Position numbers and translations under genes: made by a program. Source: Oryza sativa Japonica Group (lineage: Eukaryota > Streptophyta > Magnoliopsida > Poales > Poaceae). From it: a DNA stretch of 64,000 nucleotides. The stretch spans positions 5,654,001 to 5,718,000 of the forward strand of contig NC_089037.1 in NCBI RefSeq assembly GCF_034140825.1, in the 5' to 3' direction. The notes beneath the pieces are model-generated. The model was given only the letters and a program-made list of their open reading frames with translations. It did no database searches and was not told the origin of the DNA. Position 1 is the first letter of the stretch; every line of letters begins with the position of its first letter. This document shows, in pieces, positions 15,341 to 26,445 of the stretch.

Positions 15341-15498
15341 GGTATGTTTGGATAATGGGAAATGAATGGTGGGATTGGGATTGAGAAATTGATGAAGGGT
15401 TTTGATTAAATAGAAGAAGGAGAATGAATGGTTAGGATTTAAAGATGTATTTTTGTGGGTAGGAAATTACTTTATTATCCCATTAGCCAAACACTGCC
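15341..15498. mobile_element. Tourist-type MITE (PIF/Harbinger)
   Basis: Termini GGTATGTTTGGATAATGGGA and, inverted, GGCAGTGTTTGGCTAATGGGA, flanked by TTA on both sides (15338-15340 and 15499-15501). The 158-bp length, AT-rich interior and 3-bp TTA duplication fit Tourist. Confidence 0.75.
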
Positions 15499-15838
15499 TT
15501 ATACTTTAGACCGGAGGTAGTATTCAAAAGTTGTTTATGGTAATTGGCTGCAACTCTTTTATATACTCTTTATAAAACAAAAACATCTTTGAATTTGCCG
15601 TTACCAAAATCTTCATCATTTTTTTTGAACGGAAAAATCTTCATCATTGAATCCTCAATGTACTGCTACTGAACAATGTAACGCATTTTCATTTTGCCAA
15701 CAAAATGGAAAGATAATGAGTCTGTGTACCGTCACGTCATCACTTTGTTAATTGTGGGCCTCCATCAGTTTTTGGGCTTAAGGCCTTAACACCTGGACCA
15801 CTCGACGCAACCTAGCTGGAGGCCCAGTACAGTGCCAG
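15499..15838. other. Spacer between the Tourist and Mutator-like elements
   Basis: Unassigned AT-rich sequence; TGGGC motifs near 15750-15830 are the only notable detail. No gene is seen. Confidence 0.3.
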
Positions 15839-15847
15839 CGCCGAAAA

Positions 15848-16900
15848 GGAAAAAGTATACTTCGATTCCCTCGACTATCACCCGAGTACGATTCATATCC
15901 ACTAACTATAAAACCAGCTATATCGACTCCTTCAACTATTAAAACCGGTACAAACAATATCTCTCAATGATTTTGGAGATTGTTTTGGCTGACGTGGCGC
16001 CTACGTGGTAGTCTTGACCAAGTCTTTGTCGTACGTGACGCTTACGTGGCATTAGAATAAAATAAAAATAAAAATAAAACAAATATATGGGACCCATATG
16101 TCATTCGCAAGGAAAAAAAGGCATTGTGGGACCCACATGTCATCCTCCCTCTCCTTCTCTTCTTCCTCCCCCTCTCTCTCTCCCTCCGGCCTCTCTCTTC
16201 TCGGGACGACGACGGTAGGGAGCAGCGGCGGTGGTGGTGTCAGTGGGGACGGTGGCGGCGGCGGCGGTGGGGAGCGGCAACGGTGGCAGTGGGGAGCGGC
16301 CGCGGGGCGGTCGGGAGTAGCAGCGATGGTGGTGGGGACGAGGCAGTCGGGAGCGGCGGCGGCGGTCGGGAGCGGCCGAAGCACCAGCAGACCAGCTCCT
16401 CCCCGAAGCATGAAGCACGCCGTCCTCCTCCTCCTCCTCTCCTCCACATCGCCGCAGCCGCCGCTCCCCGCCGCCACCACCGCTGCCACTCCGCACCGCC
16501 GCCGTCGCCGCTCCCCACTGCCTCTTCCCCCACCGCCACAGCCGCCGCCGCCGCTCCCCACCGCTGCCGCTGCCTCTCCCCACCGCCGTCGTCCCGAGAA
16601 GAGAGAGGCCGGAGGGAGAGAGAGGAGGAGGGATGATGACATGTGGGTCCCACAATTTTTTTTTCGAATGACATATGGGTCCCACATATTTTTTTTATTT
16701 TTATTCTAATGCCACGTGAGCGTCACGTAGGACAAAGACTTGGTTAAGACCGCCACGTAGACGCCACGTCAGCCAAAACCACCGAGAAATATTGTTTGCA
16801 TGGTTTTAATAGTTGGAGGAGTCGATATACTCGGTTTTATGGTTGGAGGATATGAATCATACTTGGGCGATAGTTGGGAGAGTCGAAGTATACTTTTTCC
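15848..16900. mobile_element. Non-autonomous Mutator-like foldback element, 1053 bp
   Basis: Ends are GGAAAAAGTATACTTCGA and its inverted copy. The flanking 9 bp are CGCCGAAAA (15839-15847) and CGTCGAAAA (16901-16909), a Mutator-size target duplication with one mismatch. Similarity between the arms runs for roughly 400 bp from each end, so nearly the whole element folds on itself. The GC-rich centre gives long mirror-image open frames on both strands that are composition artefacts, not genes. Confidence 0.85.
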
Positions 16901-16909
16901 CGTCGAAAA

Positions 16910-17732
16910 ACACCTTACGTGAGTTTGGATTTCCTTTCTCGGCTGGGCCAAATTCTCTTGGGCCTGAGGATTGGACCAGACTCTAGAGGGCCTACCAGAA
17001 ATGGCCGTACACTAATAGTCTAATTCCAACACTGGTCAAAACTCTCTAATGGTCAAAACCGATCCAGCAACTGTCCTCTCCCTCTCAAAGAAACAGCAAT
17101 TATAGCATATATATAATCGCGTAAGAGCAAGGATAATAGTAGAGCTCACTATCTACTATTAGCTTATTTTATAGCCAACACATATAATAAATTAGTTATA
17201 AAGTTGGCTACAATTTTCTTCTCCTATCTCTATCTCTCACTTATACATTTATTATTTTTGTTTTGGAGCTTGTGTTAAGCTAGCTTTTGCATGAGAGTCA
17301 ATACCTTTGACTTTTTTTTTGTTACATCTCTCCTCCACATAAGTTTATAGTAATCTTATAGCTCACTATTATAATTGCTGTAATAAAGGTTTGTTTCCAA
17401 AAATCGTTCATACCGCGGCATCCCTCTTTTTGCTCGTTTTCACAACATGCGCACACTGCAAACTGCGAAAGCAAAGGAAAACGCGTGATCGTAAGCAAAT
17501 CGTTCTCCCGTTCCGTGCTACTCGTACTAGAGTCTAGTCTAGATACGTTGGTCAACCAGGTCCAGATATGCCCTTCCCGATATCAACCCCAGCTGATCCC
17601 GTACAAGTCGCACGTTCACTCGGATCTGCTTCCGCCGGTTCAGAGTTCGCCCTCTCCCCTTCGCGCTCCCGCGGAAGAAAACGGCGGTATCATCTTTTCG
17701 AAAATGGATCGGTCATAAACAGATCATAGTTA
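16910..17732. other. Spacer with a MITE-like stretch at about 17126-17384
   Basis: The part 17126-17384 has inverted similarity between its ends (GCAAGGATAATAGTAGAGCTC and, inverted, GCAATTATAATAGTGAGCTA), so it is probably a MITE of unresolved class. The remainder is unassigned. Confidence 0.35.
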
Positions 17733-17882
17733 CTTCCTCCGTTTCATATTATAAGACTTTTTAGTATTGTACATATTCATATATATATTAATGAATCTAG
17801 ATATATATGTGTGCCTAGGTTCGTTAACATTCATATGAATGTGGACAATGATAGAAAGTCTTATAAGCTGAAACGGAGATAG
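17733..17882. mobile_element. Stowaway-type MITE
   Basis: Begins CTTCCTCCGTTTCATATTAT, ends with the inverted copy (AAACGGAGATAG) and is flanked by TA at 17731-17732 and 17883-17884. Typical Tc1/mariner-derived Stowaway of 150 bp. Confidence 0.85.
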
Positions 17883-18260
17883 TACATATTATAAGTCATT
17901 TTAATTTTTTAGAGCAATTCTACGGTTGAGGAGATACCATAAGATATAAATATTTAGTATAAAATTTGGTACCTCATAGTATAAAAGAAAAAGTGGTACC
18001 TCGTGTAGCTCCTTAAGGATCGTAAAATTATTTTTAAGGTTGTAATAAGTTTACAGAAATATATAGCAATATTTTTAATACAAAACAAAGAAACTATCAA
18101 CATATATTCAATATGTTAGATTTAATGGAATCAATTTAGTGTTATAAATATTACTATATTTTTCTATAAATTTGGTTAAACTTTTTGAAGTTTAACTCTA
18201 AAAAATTCAAAACGATTTATAATGTAAACAAATGAAATAATGTATTTTTTTCAATATCAA
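17883..18260. other. AT-rich spacer
   Basis: Very AT-rich sequence with short stretches resembling MITE interiors. No gene is seen. Confidence 0.3.
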
Positions 18261-18270
18261 TAGCAATATA

Positions 18271-18433
18271 GTTGCGAAGTGAACGTAACTCAACTGGTTA
18301 GTTTCCTCGTGGTGGAACCAAGATATACTGGCGGCTCAGTTTTTCGAAGGTGCTTATAGGGGTCCCAGGTAGGATATGTGTATGTGTTTATATGGGTGAG
18401 TCTGTGTTTGTATTGTATTTCTCAATAAAAAAT
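18271..18433 (+). mobile_element. SINE-like retroposon, 163 bp
   Basis: The 10-bp sequence TAGCAATATA occurs at both ends (18261-18270 and 18434-18443), a target-site duplication. The body starts with a tRNA-like A box (AACTCAACTGGTTAG), has the GTGTATGTGTTTATATGGGT tail region common in rice SINEs, and ends in an A-rich tail (CTCAATAAAAAAT). Confidence 0.7.
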
Positions 18434-18443
18434 TAGCAATATA

Positions 18444-18679
18444 CTCCCTCTGTTTCAAAATATTTGACACTGTTGACTTTTTAATATATGTTTGACTGTT
18501 CGTCTTATATTAAAAAAAATTATGAAATATGTAAAACTATATGTGTACATGAAAGTATATTTAACAATGAATTAAATGATATGAAAAGAATAAATAATTG
18601 CTTAAATTTTTTAAATAAGATGAATGGTCAAACACGTATTAAAAAATTAACGGTGTGCAATATTTTAAAACGGAGGGAG
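18444..18679. mobile_element. Stowaway-type MITE
   Basis: Starts CTCCCTCTGTTTCAAAATAT, ends AAACGGAGGGAG, with TA at 18442-18443 and 18680-18681. It abuts the 3' target duplication of the SINE-like element. Confidence 0.88.
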
Positions 18680-18681
18680 TA

Positions 18682-19100
18682 GTAATGTTGAAAGGACTTC
18701 AATTTATGCAGGTCCAGAATTATATAAACGGCAGAAAAATGATTTCAACCTATATTCCATTTCCACCTATACGGCGCTCCTAGCTTTGGGTAGCTAACAA
18801 ACGCGTCTCCCCTACCGTTAGTCCCGCGTCTCCTCCCCCGCGCCCCCGCGTCGTGCCGTGCTCCCGCGGCTAACCTTTAGGCTTTAGCCTAGCCCGACCG
18901 ACCGGTAAACACGCGCCCCACCACATCGCCCCTCTCCCCGCCTATACACACGCCACCACCACCACGCGCGACGGACACGCTCCCCCTCACTTTCACTCCA
19001 CACACACACTTCACGGTTCGCGCGACGAACAAACGGGCAGAAAAACCCTGCCACGACGACCCACGACTGAGCCGAGCGTACGCACGCACCCACGCACGCC
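18682..19100 (+). promoter_or_regulatory. Promoter and 5' UTR region of the PP2C gene
   Basis: A TATA-like TATATAAAC lies at about 18721, 380 bp before the start codon, followed by C-rich sequence with CCACC and CACAC tracts typical of a grass 5' UTR. The transcription start is inferred. Confidence 0.4.
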
Positions 19101-20564
19101 ATGGGGGCGCTGCGGCGGTGGCTGCCGTGCTGCTGCTGCTGCTGTCGCGGCGGCGGAGGAGGTGGTGGTGGTGGGAGCGTGGGGGATGGGCTGGTGTGGG
19201 ACGTGGCCCTGAAGGCGCACGCGTCGGGGGACTACTCCGTGGCCGTGGCGCAGGCGAACGAGGCGCTGGAGGACCAGGCGCAGGTGTTCGTCTCCCCGGC
19301 GGCGACGCTCGTCGGCGTGTACGACGGCCACGGCGGCCCCGAGGCGGCGCGGTTCGTCAACAAGCGCCTCTTCTCCCTCATCCAAGGTCTCGATCACTGA
19401 TTCACTTCCTCATCCATCCTGATCAAACGCGCAGTACGAGTAAATTAGCAATAAAGAGAGATGTATCGATCGATTTCGTCGTGCAGAGTTCGCGGCGCAG
19501 AGCGGCGGCATCTCGGCGGAGGTGCTCGAGAAGGCGTTCGGCGAGACGGAGGAGGAGTTCGTGGCGTCGGTGCAGAGGTCGTGGCCGTCGCAGCCGAGGA
19601 TCCTGTCCGTCGGCTCGTGCTGCCTCGTCGGCGCCATCGAGGACGGCACGCTCTACGTCGCCAACCTCGGCGACTCCCGCGCCGTGCTCGGCCGCCGCTC
19701 TGCCGCCGGCGCCGCCCACGGCCGCAAGGGCAAGAACAGGGTGGTTCCCGAGCGCCTCTCCAGGGACCACAACGTCGCCGACGAGGACGTCCGCCGCGAG
19801 CTCAAAGAGCTACACCCCGACGACTCCCACATCGTCCTCAACACCCATGGCGTCTGGCGCATCAAAGGAATCATCCAGGTAATATAATCAACCAAACATC
19901 TTTTTTTTTTAACGATTCCGGTGCGAAATTCTATTGATATAGCAGAAGAAAAATTACGAGATTATAACCTAGAAAGATCATAACCACTAATCAACCAAAC
20001 ATCGAATCATCGATTCTTTCTTTCTTTCTCGCAAGATCAAGCTGCTGATCGATGCATATGCAGGTGTCGAGGTCGATCGGCGACGTGTACCTGAAGAAGC
20101 CGGAGATATGCAAGAGCAACCCGATGCTGCAGCAGACGATCTGCCCGTTCCCGCTGCGGCGACCGGTGATGAGCGCGGTGCCGACGATCAAGACGAGGAA
20201 GCTGAGGCCAGGGGACCAGTTCGTGATCTTCGCGTCGGACGGGCTGTGGGAGCAGCTCACCGACGAGGCGGCGGTGGCGATCGTGGCCGGGAGCCCGAGA
20301 CGGGGCGTGGCGATGAGGCTGGTCAGGGCGGCGCAGCTGGAGGCGGCGAGGAAGAAGGACGTGAAGTACGAGAGGATCAGGACGATCGAGAAGGGGCAGA
20401 GGAGGCACTTCCACGACGACATCACCGTCGTCGTGCTCTTCCTCGACAAGTGCCGCGGCAAGGCCGGCCGCGGCGACGAGATCGACGGCACCGACGGCCC
20501 CGTCGACGTCTTCTCCCTCAGCCCCGACGACCGGGAGGACCCGACCAGGCCAGTGCTCCGTTGA
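19101..20564 (+). CDS. Clade-D protein phosphatase 2C, 392 aa, three exons
   Basis: Mg/Mn-dependent Ser/Thr phosphatase. Exons are 19101-19386, 19487-19878 and 20064-20564; total 1179 nt, phases close. Metal-binding motifs are present: VGVYDGHGGPE (DGHGG at 75-79), GDSRA (157-161), ASDGLWE (283-289) and HDDITVVVL (343-351). The N-terminal stretch ALKAHASGDYSVAVAQAN is diagnostic of clade D, whose members dephosphorylate plasma-membrane H+-ATPases and are inhibited by SAUR proteins in auxin-driven growth; that role is family knowledge. Residues 10-15 are six consecutive cysteines next to basic residues, possibly lipidated, followed by a nine-glycine run. Length is normal and I see no defect. 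Confidence 0.93.
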
Positions 20565-22014
20565 TCGACGGCGGCCGGAGCTTCAATTCCAGCCGCCGCC
20601 GGTGGTGTGTGTACGTACATACGACTGTTCTTGGTTCTTTAATTTGCTCCCCAAATCGAGGTTTGCATTTGGCGCGAAATTGGCCGTTTCAGCCAGAAAG
20701 GTTTGGTTTTTTAAGTTGCCAGTTGCCACGCAGGTCTGGTGTTCATCACCCTCAAATCGTTTTCTGGTTCAAAGCTTCAAAATTCAATTTGTTTTGGTTG
20801 GTTTTCTAGAAATAATGCTGCAACCACTTCATCGGAGAGAACTACGTGTAATTTAGTTGTGAAGAGTAGACAGTAGTAGTACTGTAGTAGTGTCGTGTCT
20901 TGTAAATTCTAAACATAACAAGTTGCTCAAGCTTCTCCATTGGAGAGAGGCATCCAAATTTGTTACTCCATCTGTTCTGTTAGTGTTCTTGAATGCAGCC
21001 AAGCCAACCAAAGCAGACATTGGGTCTCACAATTCACAAAATTCAGATCGAGAAGCTCAACGAAGTCCACTGTGCATGCATGCAACACCGTCATCACTCA
21101 TCAGCGGCAAAACATGAGTCATATAGTCTTGCTGAAATTTTGCATGAAATTTTGAGGATAAGAGGGCAGCCACAATCTTGGATCGGTTCAACCAACACTT
21201 GTGAGCTGTGACTTCACCGGTCAACATGGGTGCTGTCCTCTCTTCCAAACTGCATTTATTTGTAGAGATGAAAAAGATATCTGCGAAGAAATGGTAGATG
21301 AAAAAGATATTTGTCAAGCAAGTGCTTTGAAGATTTCTTGGTAGTGGGTTGGATAGTTTCCAAGTTAGCTGAGCCGTGAAAGCGAAAGCAAATTTCCAGT
21401 TCTGCAATTGCGGTTGCTGATCCATTCAACGAAGAACCATAGTCTACCGGGTTCAAACGCAAGTCAAAAGTACACTAGTGCTATAACGCGTAGGACTGTC
21501 CAAATGGCATTTTTTTTCTTTTTAATCTGAATAGGAATGGAATCCTTATTATACAAAAAACAGTGAACACGAATGATTCGGGAATTCCTACTGCTTTTCA
21601 ATCCTGAAGTTTCTGAAGAATCTGATACAGAGGTGATGGCGTAGTTTTTAGCTGTAGCTTGACCAAATGACCATGTGTTTTGAGTCCTGAGTCCAGGTCT
21701 CTCATTCTGGTTTTTGGCTTTTGACTTCTGAATCACTTCATTGCAGGTCATCGCAGGTGGTTAGAAACTTTACTACTAGCATAATTGCATTTGCTTATGA
21801 TCAACTTGACTTTGACTCCAGCTACAAGGCGACCTGACAAAACCAATGGGGCGTGTCAGTTTGTTGTTTCCATGTGACTTGTTCTTGCAAGTCATTTTAT
21901 TTCCCTCTCGACAACAGTTACCGGGAGACAATCATGCATTAAATTGCTAGTTGTTGGTACCGGTTTACGCCAAAATCACACCATCACGAGTTTAGCCTGA
22001 AAATATCAGAATAA
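20565..22014. other. PP2C 3' UTR and downstream spacer
   Basis: The PP2C 3' UTR probably runs to about 20.9 kb. Beyond that is unique-looking non-coding sequence, with no gene or bounded element recognised. Confidence 0.35.
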
Positions 22015-22060
22015 CTAGCCGGTACCCCCGCGCTTCGCTGCGGTGAGCTAGGAAGATTGC
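22015..22060 (-). mobile_element. Candidate Helitron 3' terminus (minus orientation)
   Basis: On the minus strand a short hairpin (CCGCAGCGAAGCGCGG) is followed by 9 nt and then CTAG, with T outside. Helitrons end in a hairpin followed by CTRR and insert 5' of T. The element would extend to higher coordinates; its 5' end was not found. Confidence 0.5.
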
Positions 22061-24372
22061 TCATGTTCCAGTAATAAGACTATAATTAAAATCTTGATAT
22101 AATCAGGTCTTGTTGAATGGCATGTATTAAAGAATGATAAAAATATATAGTGAACGGTTAATATTTACACGGATAAATGAGCTAGTGTGTCGGTTGGACA
22201 TCACATAGCACTATTGCTTATATTGGCAGCACTGCAATAAACATACTACATGAGGTAGATATGGATAAAACAATGGTTATTGTTTGGATGGTTGTGTAGC
22301 ATTTCCTTCCCCAAGTTACATGATGTAAACAACTACCTGCTTGAAGAGCTTTCTTCTTTCAGGACAAATGGAAGGCATAAATTTTTCCAAGCTTTATCCC
22401 TATCTAGAGCGAACTGCTTTCATCCTGTCGCAAAGCTGAACGTCTATTAATTGAAATTGTAGAAGTCATTGCGGTTGCCTTTCTTCGAAGAGTTTCAACC
22501 TGAATATATGTTGATCGCTTTGCTACATGGGTGCTATATGCACTAATGCATCATAAAAATAAACTGATAACCACCAATTTAATACTTTGATTCCCCATGA
22601 ATCAATGGAAACAAATGCTATCTGTCCATGTGACCAGCACTAAGAAAAAACACAAACTCTATAGTTACCTGCTGGTGCCATTTAATTTCCGTGGTACATT
22701 GGGAAATAATTTGTTCAATAAGTTTGACATCATTTGATTTAACATAAACACTAAAAGCCTAGCACAAGAACACTATCATCCATCATCAGCACTAAGATAA
22801 AATCAAAACATTTACTGATGCTGAAGACCTCTAAAATCATGCACTTAATTTGGAACTGAAATGCTGCTTAAACAGGTATTTTACAATTGTTTTTATGAGC
22901 AGGTATAATTAAAGAAATAAAAAATGGCATACCATGCATTACTCTCTATTAATGCTCTGATCAGGGTGCACAAAGCCACAAAAAGCTGGGGTTTCCACCA
23001 ACTATATTTGGCAAGTGCAATACCAGGATATGAAGATAATAACGTTTAGCCTGAAAAAGATATTAGAACATATCCCTTGTTTAAGAACATATACTAATTA
23101 TCAATCTGATAAGAAAGCAATGAGAAGAACATTTAGTTTTACCTGTCCTCTATTTACGAATTACTCAATTATTCTATGCTTGTCTTTGGTAATGATTATT
23201 GATGGATTATAAACCAACCTGCCAAAAGTGGAAATAGGAAAGGAAACAAACCATCTTGAGTGAGTATACAAAAAGCAAGAGCAGCAGAATGAGGCTATAG
23301 AAACTGTTAAGATATAAAGGCTACAGTTTTGCTATCCAAGATTCTAATTAGGACATGCTTCCAAAAGGTTTCCCTAAAAAAAGTGCTCCCAAAAGCTTCA
23401 CCGTTTAACTTGAAATTGGTCAGAACACCTGCGCTCAAAGTTTCTACTTTTAATGCAGATGAAGCCCATAGCAGGGAAGAGATCCCCATTTTAAAAAAGG
23501 ATATGAAAGAGAAAGAGGAGCAGACAACAAATTGTAACTGAAAGAAGCTCATCACAGCAACTGAATTACCTCCAAAGACCTCCAATAAGTAAGGAGTAGG
23601 AGTTCGGCATTCAAATTAGCATACCAAGATGGCATCTTTAATACAAATTGGCATGGAAATCCGCTCGTCTAACTGCAAGAACAATGGATGAACATATAGG
23701 AAACACGCCAAGCTGAGATCCTGCCAGATTACAGTACCACATTGTTTAACCAAGCTACCATTGCAAATCCCTTCTCAGCAGCAAACAAATAGACAGAGAG
23801 AACTGCAGCAAAAGAAGTACATGCAGAACATCATTTTAATAGTATAAGCTGTGAATTTGCTGATTTGCAATAACTACAAAGAATCAACCTGCTCCTGGCA
23901 ATGCACCTCAACAGCTACCCACCGTCGAACAGAGCACCACTTTTGCTCCCTCTGAGCTTCAGTGAAAAAACAAATTTGTAGATCATAAAATTGTGTGGTA
24001 TTGGCCTATTGAGGGCTTCCTATCGTTCCCAACATCATTGAGTGGCTCCATCTTACGTACTCTCACCAACAAAACAGAACCACCACCACCAGTAATGCAT
24101 GAAAGCATGAGACAGTGGGCCATGGCCAGGGAGACAACGTGGGCACATCAAGATCAGCTGGTCATGGTTAGCATTGAACAAAATTAGAGAACATAATCTC
24201 CCAACCATGGTAGGACACAGGGAATGCGGTGGAAACAAATGTTGTATAACAACACAATGAACGAATAATTACTTTACTGAAGGAAAAGTAAAAGCATACC
24301 TAGCCTGGTGGAGAAGGAAATCAAAGCGGCTAGCCAGACCATAGTGTGGCAGCGGTTTGAGAAATGTCACAC
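22061..24372. other. AT-rich region, probable Helitron body
   Basis: About 2.3 kb without a defensible gene. Small open frames (e.g. 23307-23585) show no recognised domain. Position suggests it is the body of the minus-strand Helitron whose 3' end is at 22015. Confidence 0.3.
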
Positions 24373-25888
24373 TGTTAACAACCAAATTTGGTAAATTCTA
24401 TCACTATGGGCATCGAAGGTGAAGATCAGATCGAAGTGGAATCCAAAATGAAGATCGTTGCGGAAACAGAGTAAGAATCGGCTGCAGTCCAAATCGGCTA
24501 AGGTCAGGTCGGCAGAGTTCGAGTCGGACGGGGCTAGCCGATACAGCCGATTCCGATAATATGACTCGGCGTATGTCGTCGGGTTCAAGTTGATGTGCTT
24601 CAAAGATGATTGCCACGCATGGATAGAGTCTTGGGAAGGCAATCGTATCTATTAATTAGGATATTCTGTATAATTTCCTTAGAGATATGTTTGGGCAAAA
24701 GTCTGCCGTAAAGACTTATGGTATCTTAGAGTTTGTTAGAGATAATAGTCGTGTCCGTTATGGACGTATCTTGTAATTCTCGGGTATAAGTAGACCCGAG
24801 CCCTATGTAAAAAAAAAGGACACACATCCAATACAATCTCGGCGCATCGCCACCCTTTTTGCTTTACTTTTCGACGAGTTCGTGCTCTCGGGTTGAGCTG
24901 CATCGGTTTCGATCTTCAACAAGAGGTAAAACTTGTCATGACGATTTATATTCTCAGGATTAGTGCTTCCATCTTTATGATACTCTAATCTTGTCTATAT
25001 AATTCGTCGAGTTATCATATATCTCACATAATCTTCGATAATATCTCTATCTAACCTATAACCGGCTAACATCTGTTAATGGAAGGCAACCGATTAGGTT
25101 AGACAATGATGTTAACTTAGATTATGTGATATATCTACCACTCTATGAAACTTCCAGCGGCTTGATTGTCTAGACATTGTTCTTCTTTTCATACTTAATG
25201 TTGCATCAGTTGAGTTTGATCTATTAAGTCGTGCTTAGATTTGCAATCTCTAGCCTGCTTTCTGGTTGCCGATTAGGGTAGTATCGGAGTTTCAGCCGAT
25301 CTTATCTGATTTAACTACTTTTATTCCATATGCTTAATCTATATGTTAAATCTGCCCTTTATGTTAGGATCTTGTCGCATCTAGGTATATTAGGCTTCTG
25401 TTTGGTATATTCTACTTGCTTTAACATCTTAATATAGAGTGGTATCGGAGTATTAGCCGATACATGCTAGATCCATTTGATCGGCTATGCTATAAATGTA
25501 TATAATCCCACTATTAATATATATTTCGATCTAAGTGATTTATACTGTCTCGGCAAGGCGACCGATCTATCCCAATCACTTGATTTAAGTATATATCGAT
25601 ATAAGGATTATATATCATTAATATCTACAGCCGATCGAGTAGATTTAGTTCTGATTTGCTTATTGATATTTGCTGATCGATGTACGCATGACATCGGCTT
25701 GAAATAAATGATATGTCATCGGCACCTAGCCGATCGGCTATCATTTATAGGATTAATTGCGGTTTCTTTGTTCTATTTCTTGTTGATTGCAGGATCAAAT
25801 CAATTGGCACGCTCATACACCCGAAGGCGAGTTTTGAACCTGCACTGGAGTTAAGCAAATCTCCCAGGCCTCGTGTTTTCTGTCAACA
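24373..25888. mobile_element. Solo LTR, about 1.5 kb
   Basis: Starts TGTTAACA and ends TGTCAACA, with the same 5 bp, CACAC, on each side (24368-24372 and 25889-25893). A TATA-like GGTATAAGTAG at about 24783 fits the LTR promoter. No internal domain or second LTR is present, so it is the product of LTR-LTR recombination. Family not identified, possibly gypsy. Confidence 0.8.
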
Positions 25889-25893
25889 CACAC

Positions 25894-26445
25894 ATCTCAT
25901 CCTGCCATTTCGTCAAGCATAACAAAATTATACTTAAATTTAACATCCCTGAAATACATAAAAGCTTAGGTCCTTAGAGCAATGCAAGGAACAGGGAATC
26001 GAACCAAAAGCTAAGCACAAAAGGCACAGAAGAGGAAAGAGGGAAAATAAGAGGTGCAGACGTCGTCGTACCTGCGGAAGAGGAGGCAACGATTGGGGAT
26101 CCACTGAGCCGATAGGAGGCGAGGTCACCGCTGGCGCTGAAGATGGAAGGGTTCGCGAGAGGGCGAGAGAGGGTACCGCCGGGAAGCAACCCATCGACGG
26201 GGAGGCCACTCGCCGTCGGCTCGAAAAAGAGGAGCGGGAAGAAAGAAAGGAAGACCACAATGACGGCGGAGGCGGCGACGACGACAGATGCGCGTGCCCG
26301 TGTACGGGACGAAGGAATCACTCCGCAAGAAGGCGGCAGCGGCGGCGACGGCCGGGCCTCACTCCGCAAGATTTGGGGATTTTAGGAAGGGAGGAGCCGT
26401 GGATGTCGAGATGGTGCCAGCCACGTCAATTGGTTCGCCTAGCGT
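25894..26445. other. Spacer between the solo LTR and a foldback element
   Basis: GC content rises toward 26.4 kb. A minus-strand open stretch (26369-26072) ends at a consensus donor (CTTCCGCAG followed by GTACGA) but has no ATG and no recognised domain. It could be a captured or non-coding exon. Confidence 0.3.

Noticed and set aside
16052-16709. Long open frames on both strands in the GC-rich centre of the Mutator-like element
   Set aside because: The region is palindromic and GC-rich, so both strands are open by composition. No domain is visible.
26072-26369. Minus-strand frame ending at a good splice donor, with a hydrophobic run
   Set aside because: It has no ATG, no recognised domain and no convincing next exon. 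Left as a note in the spacer entry.
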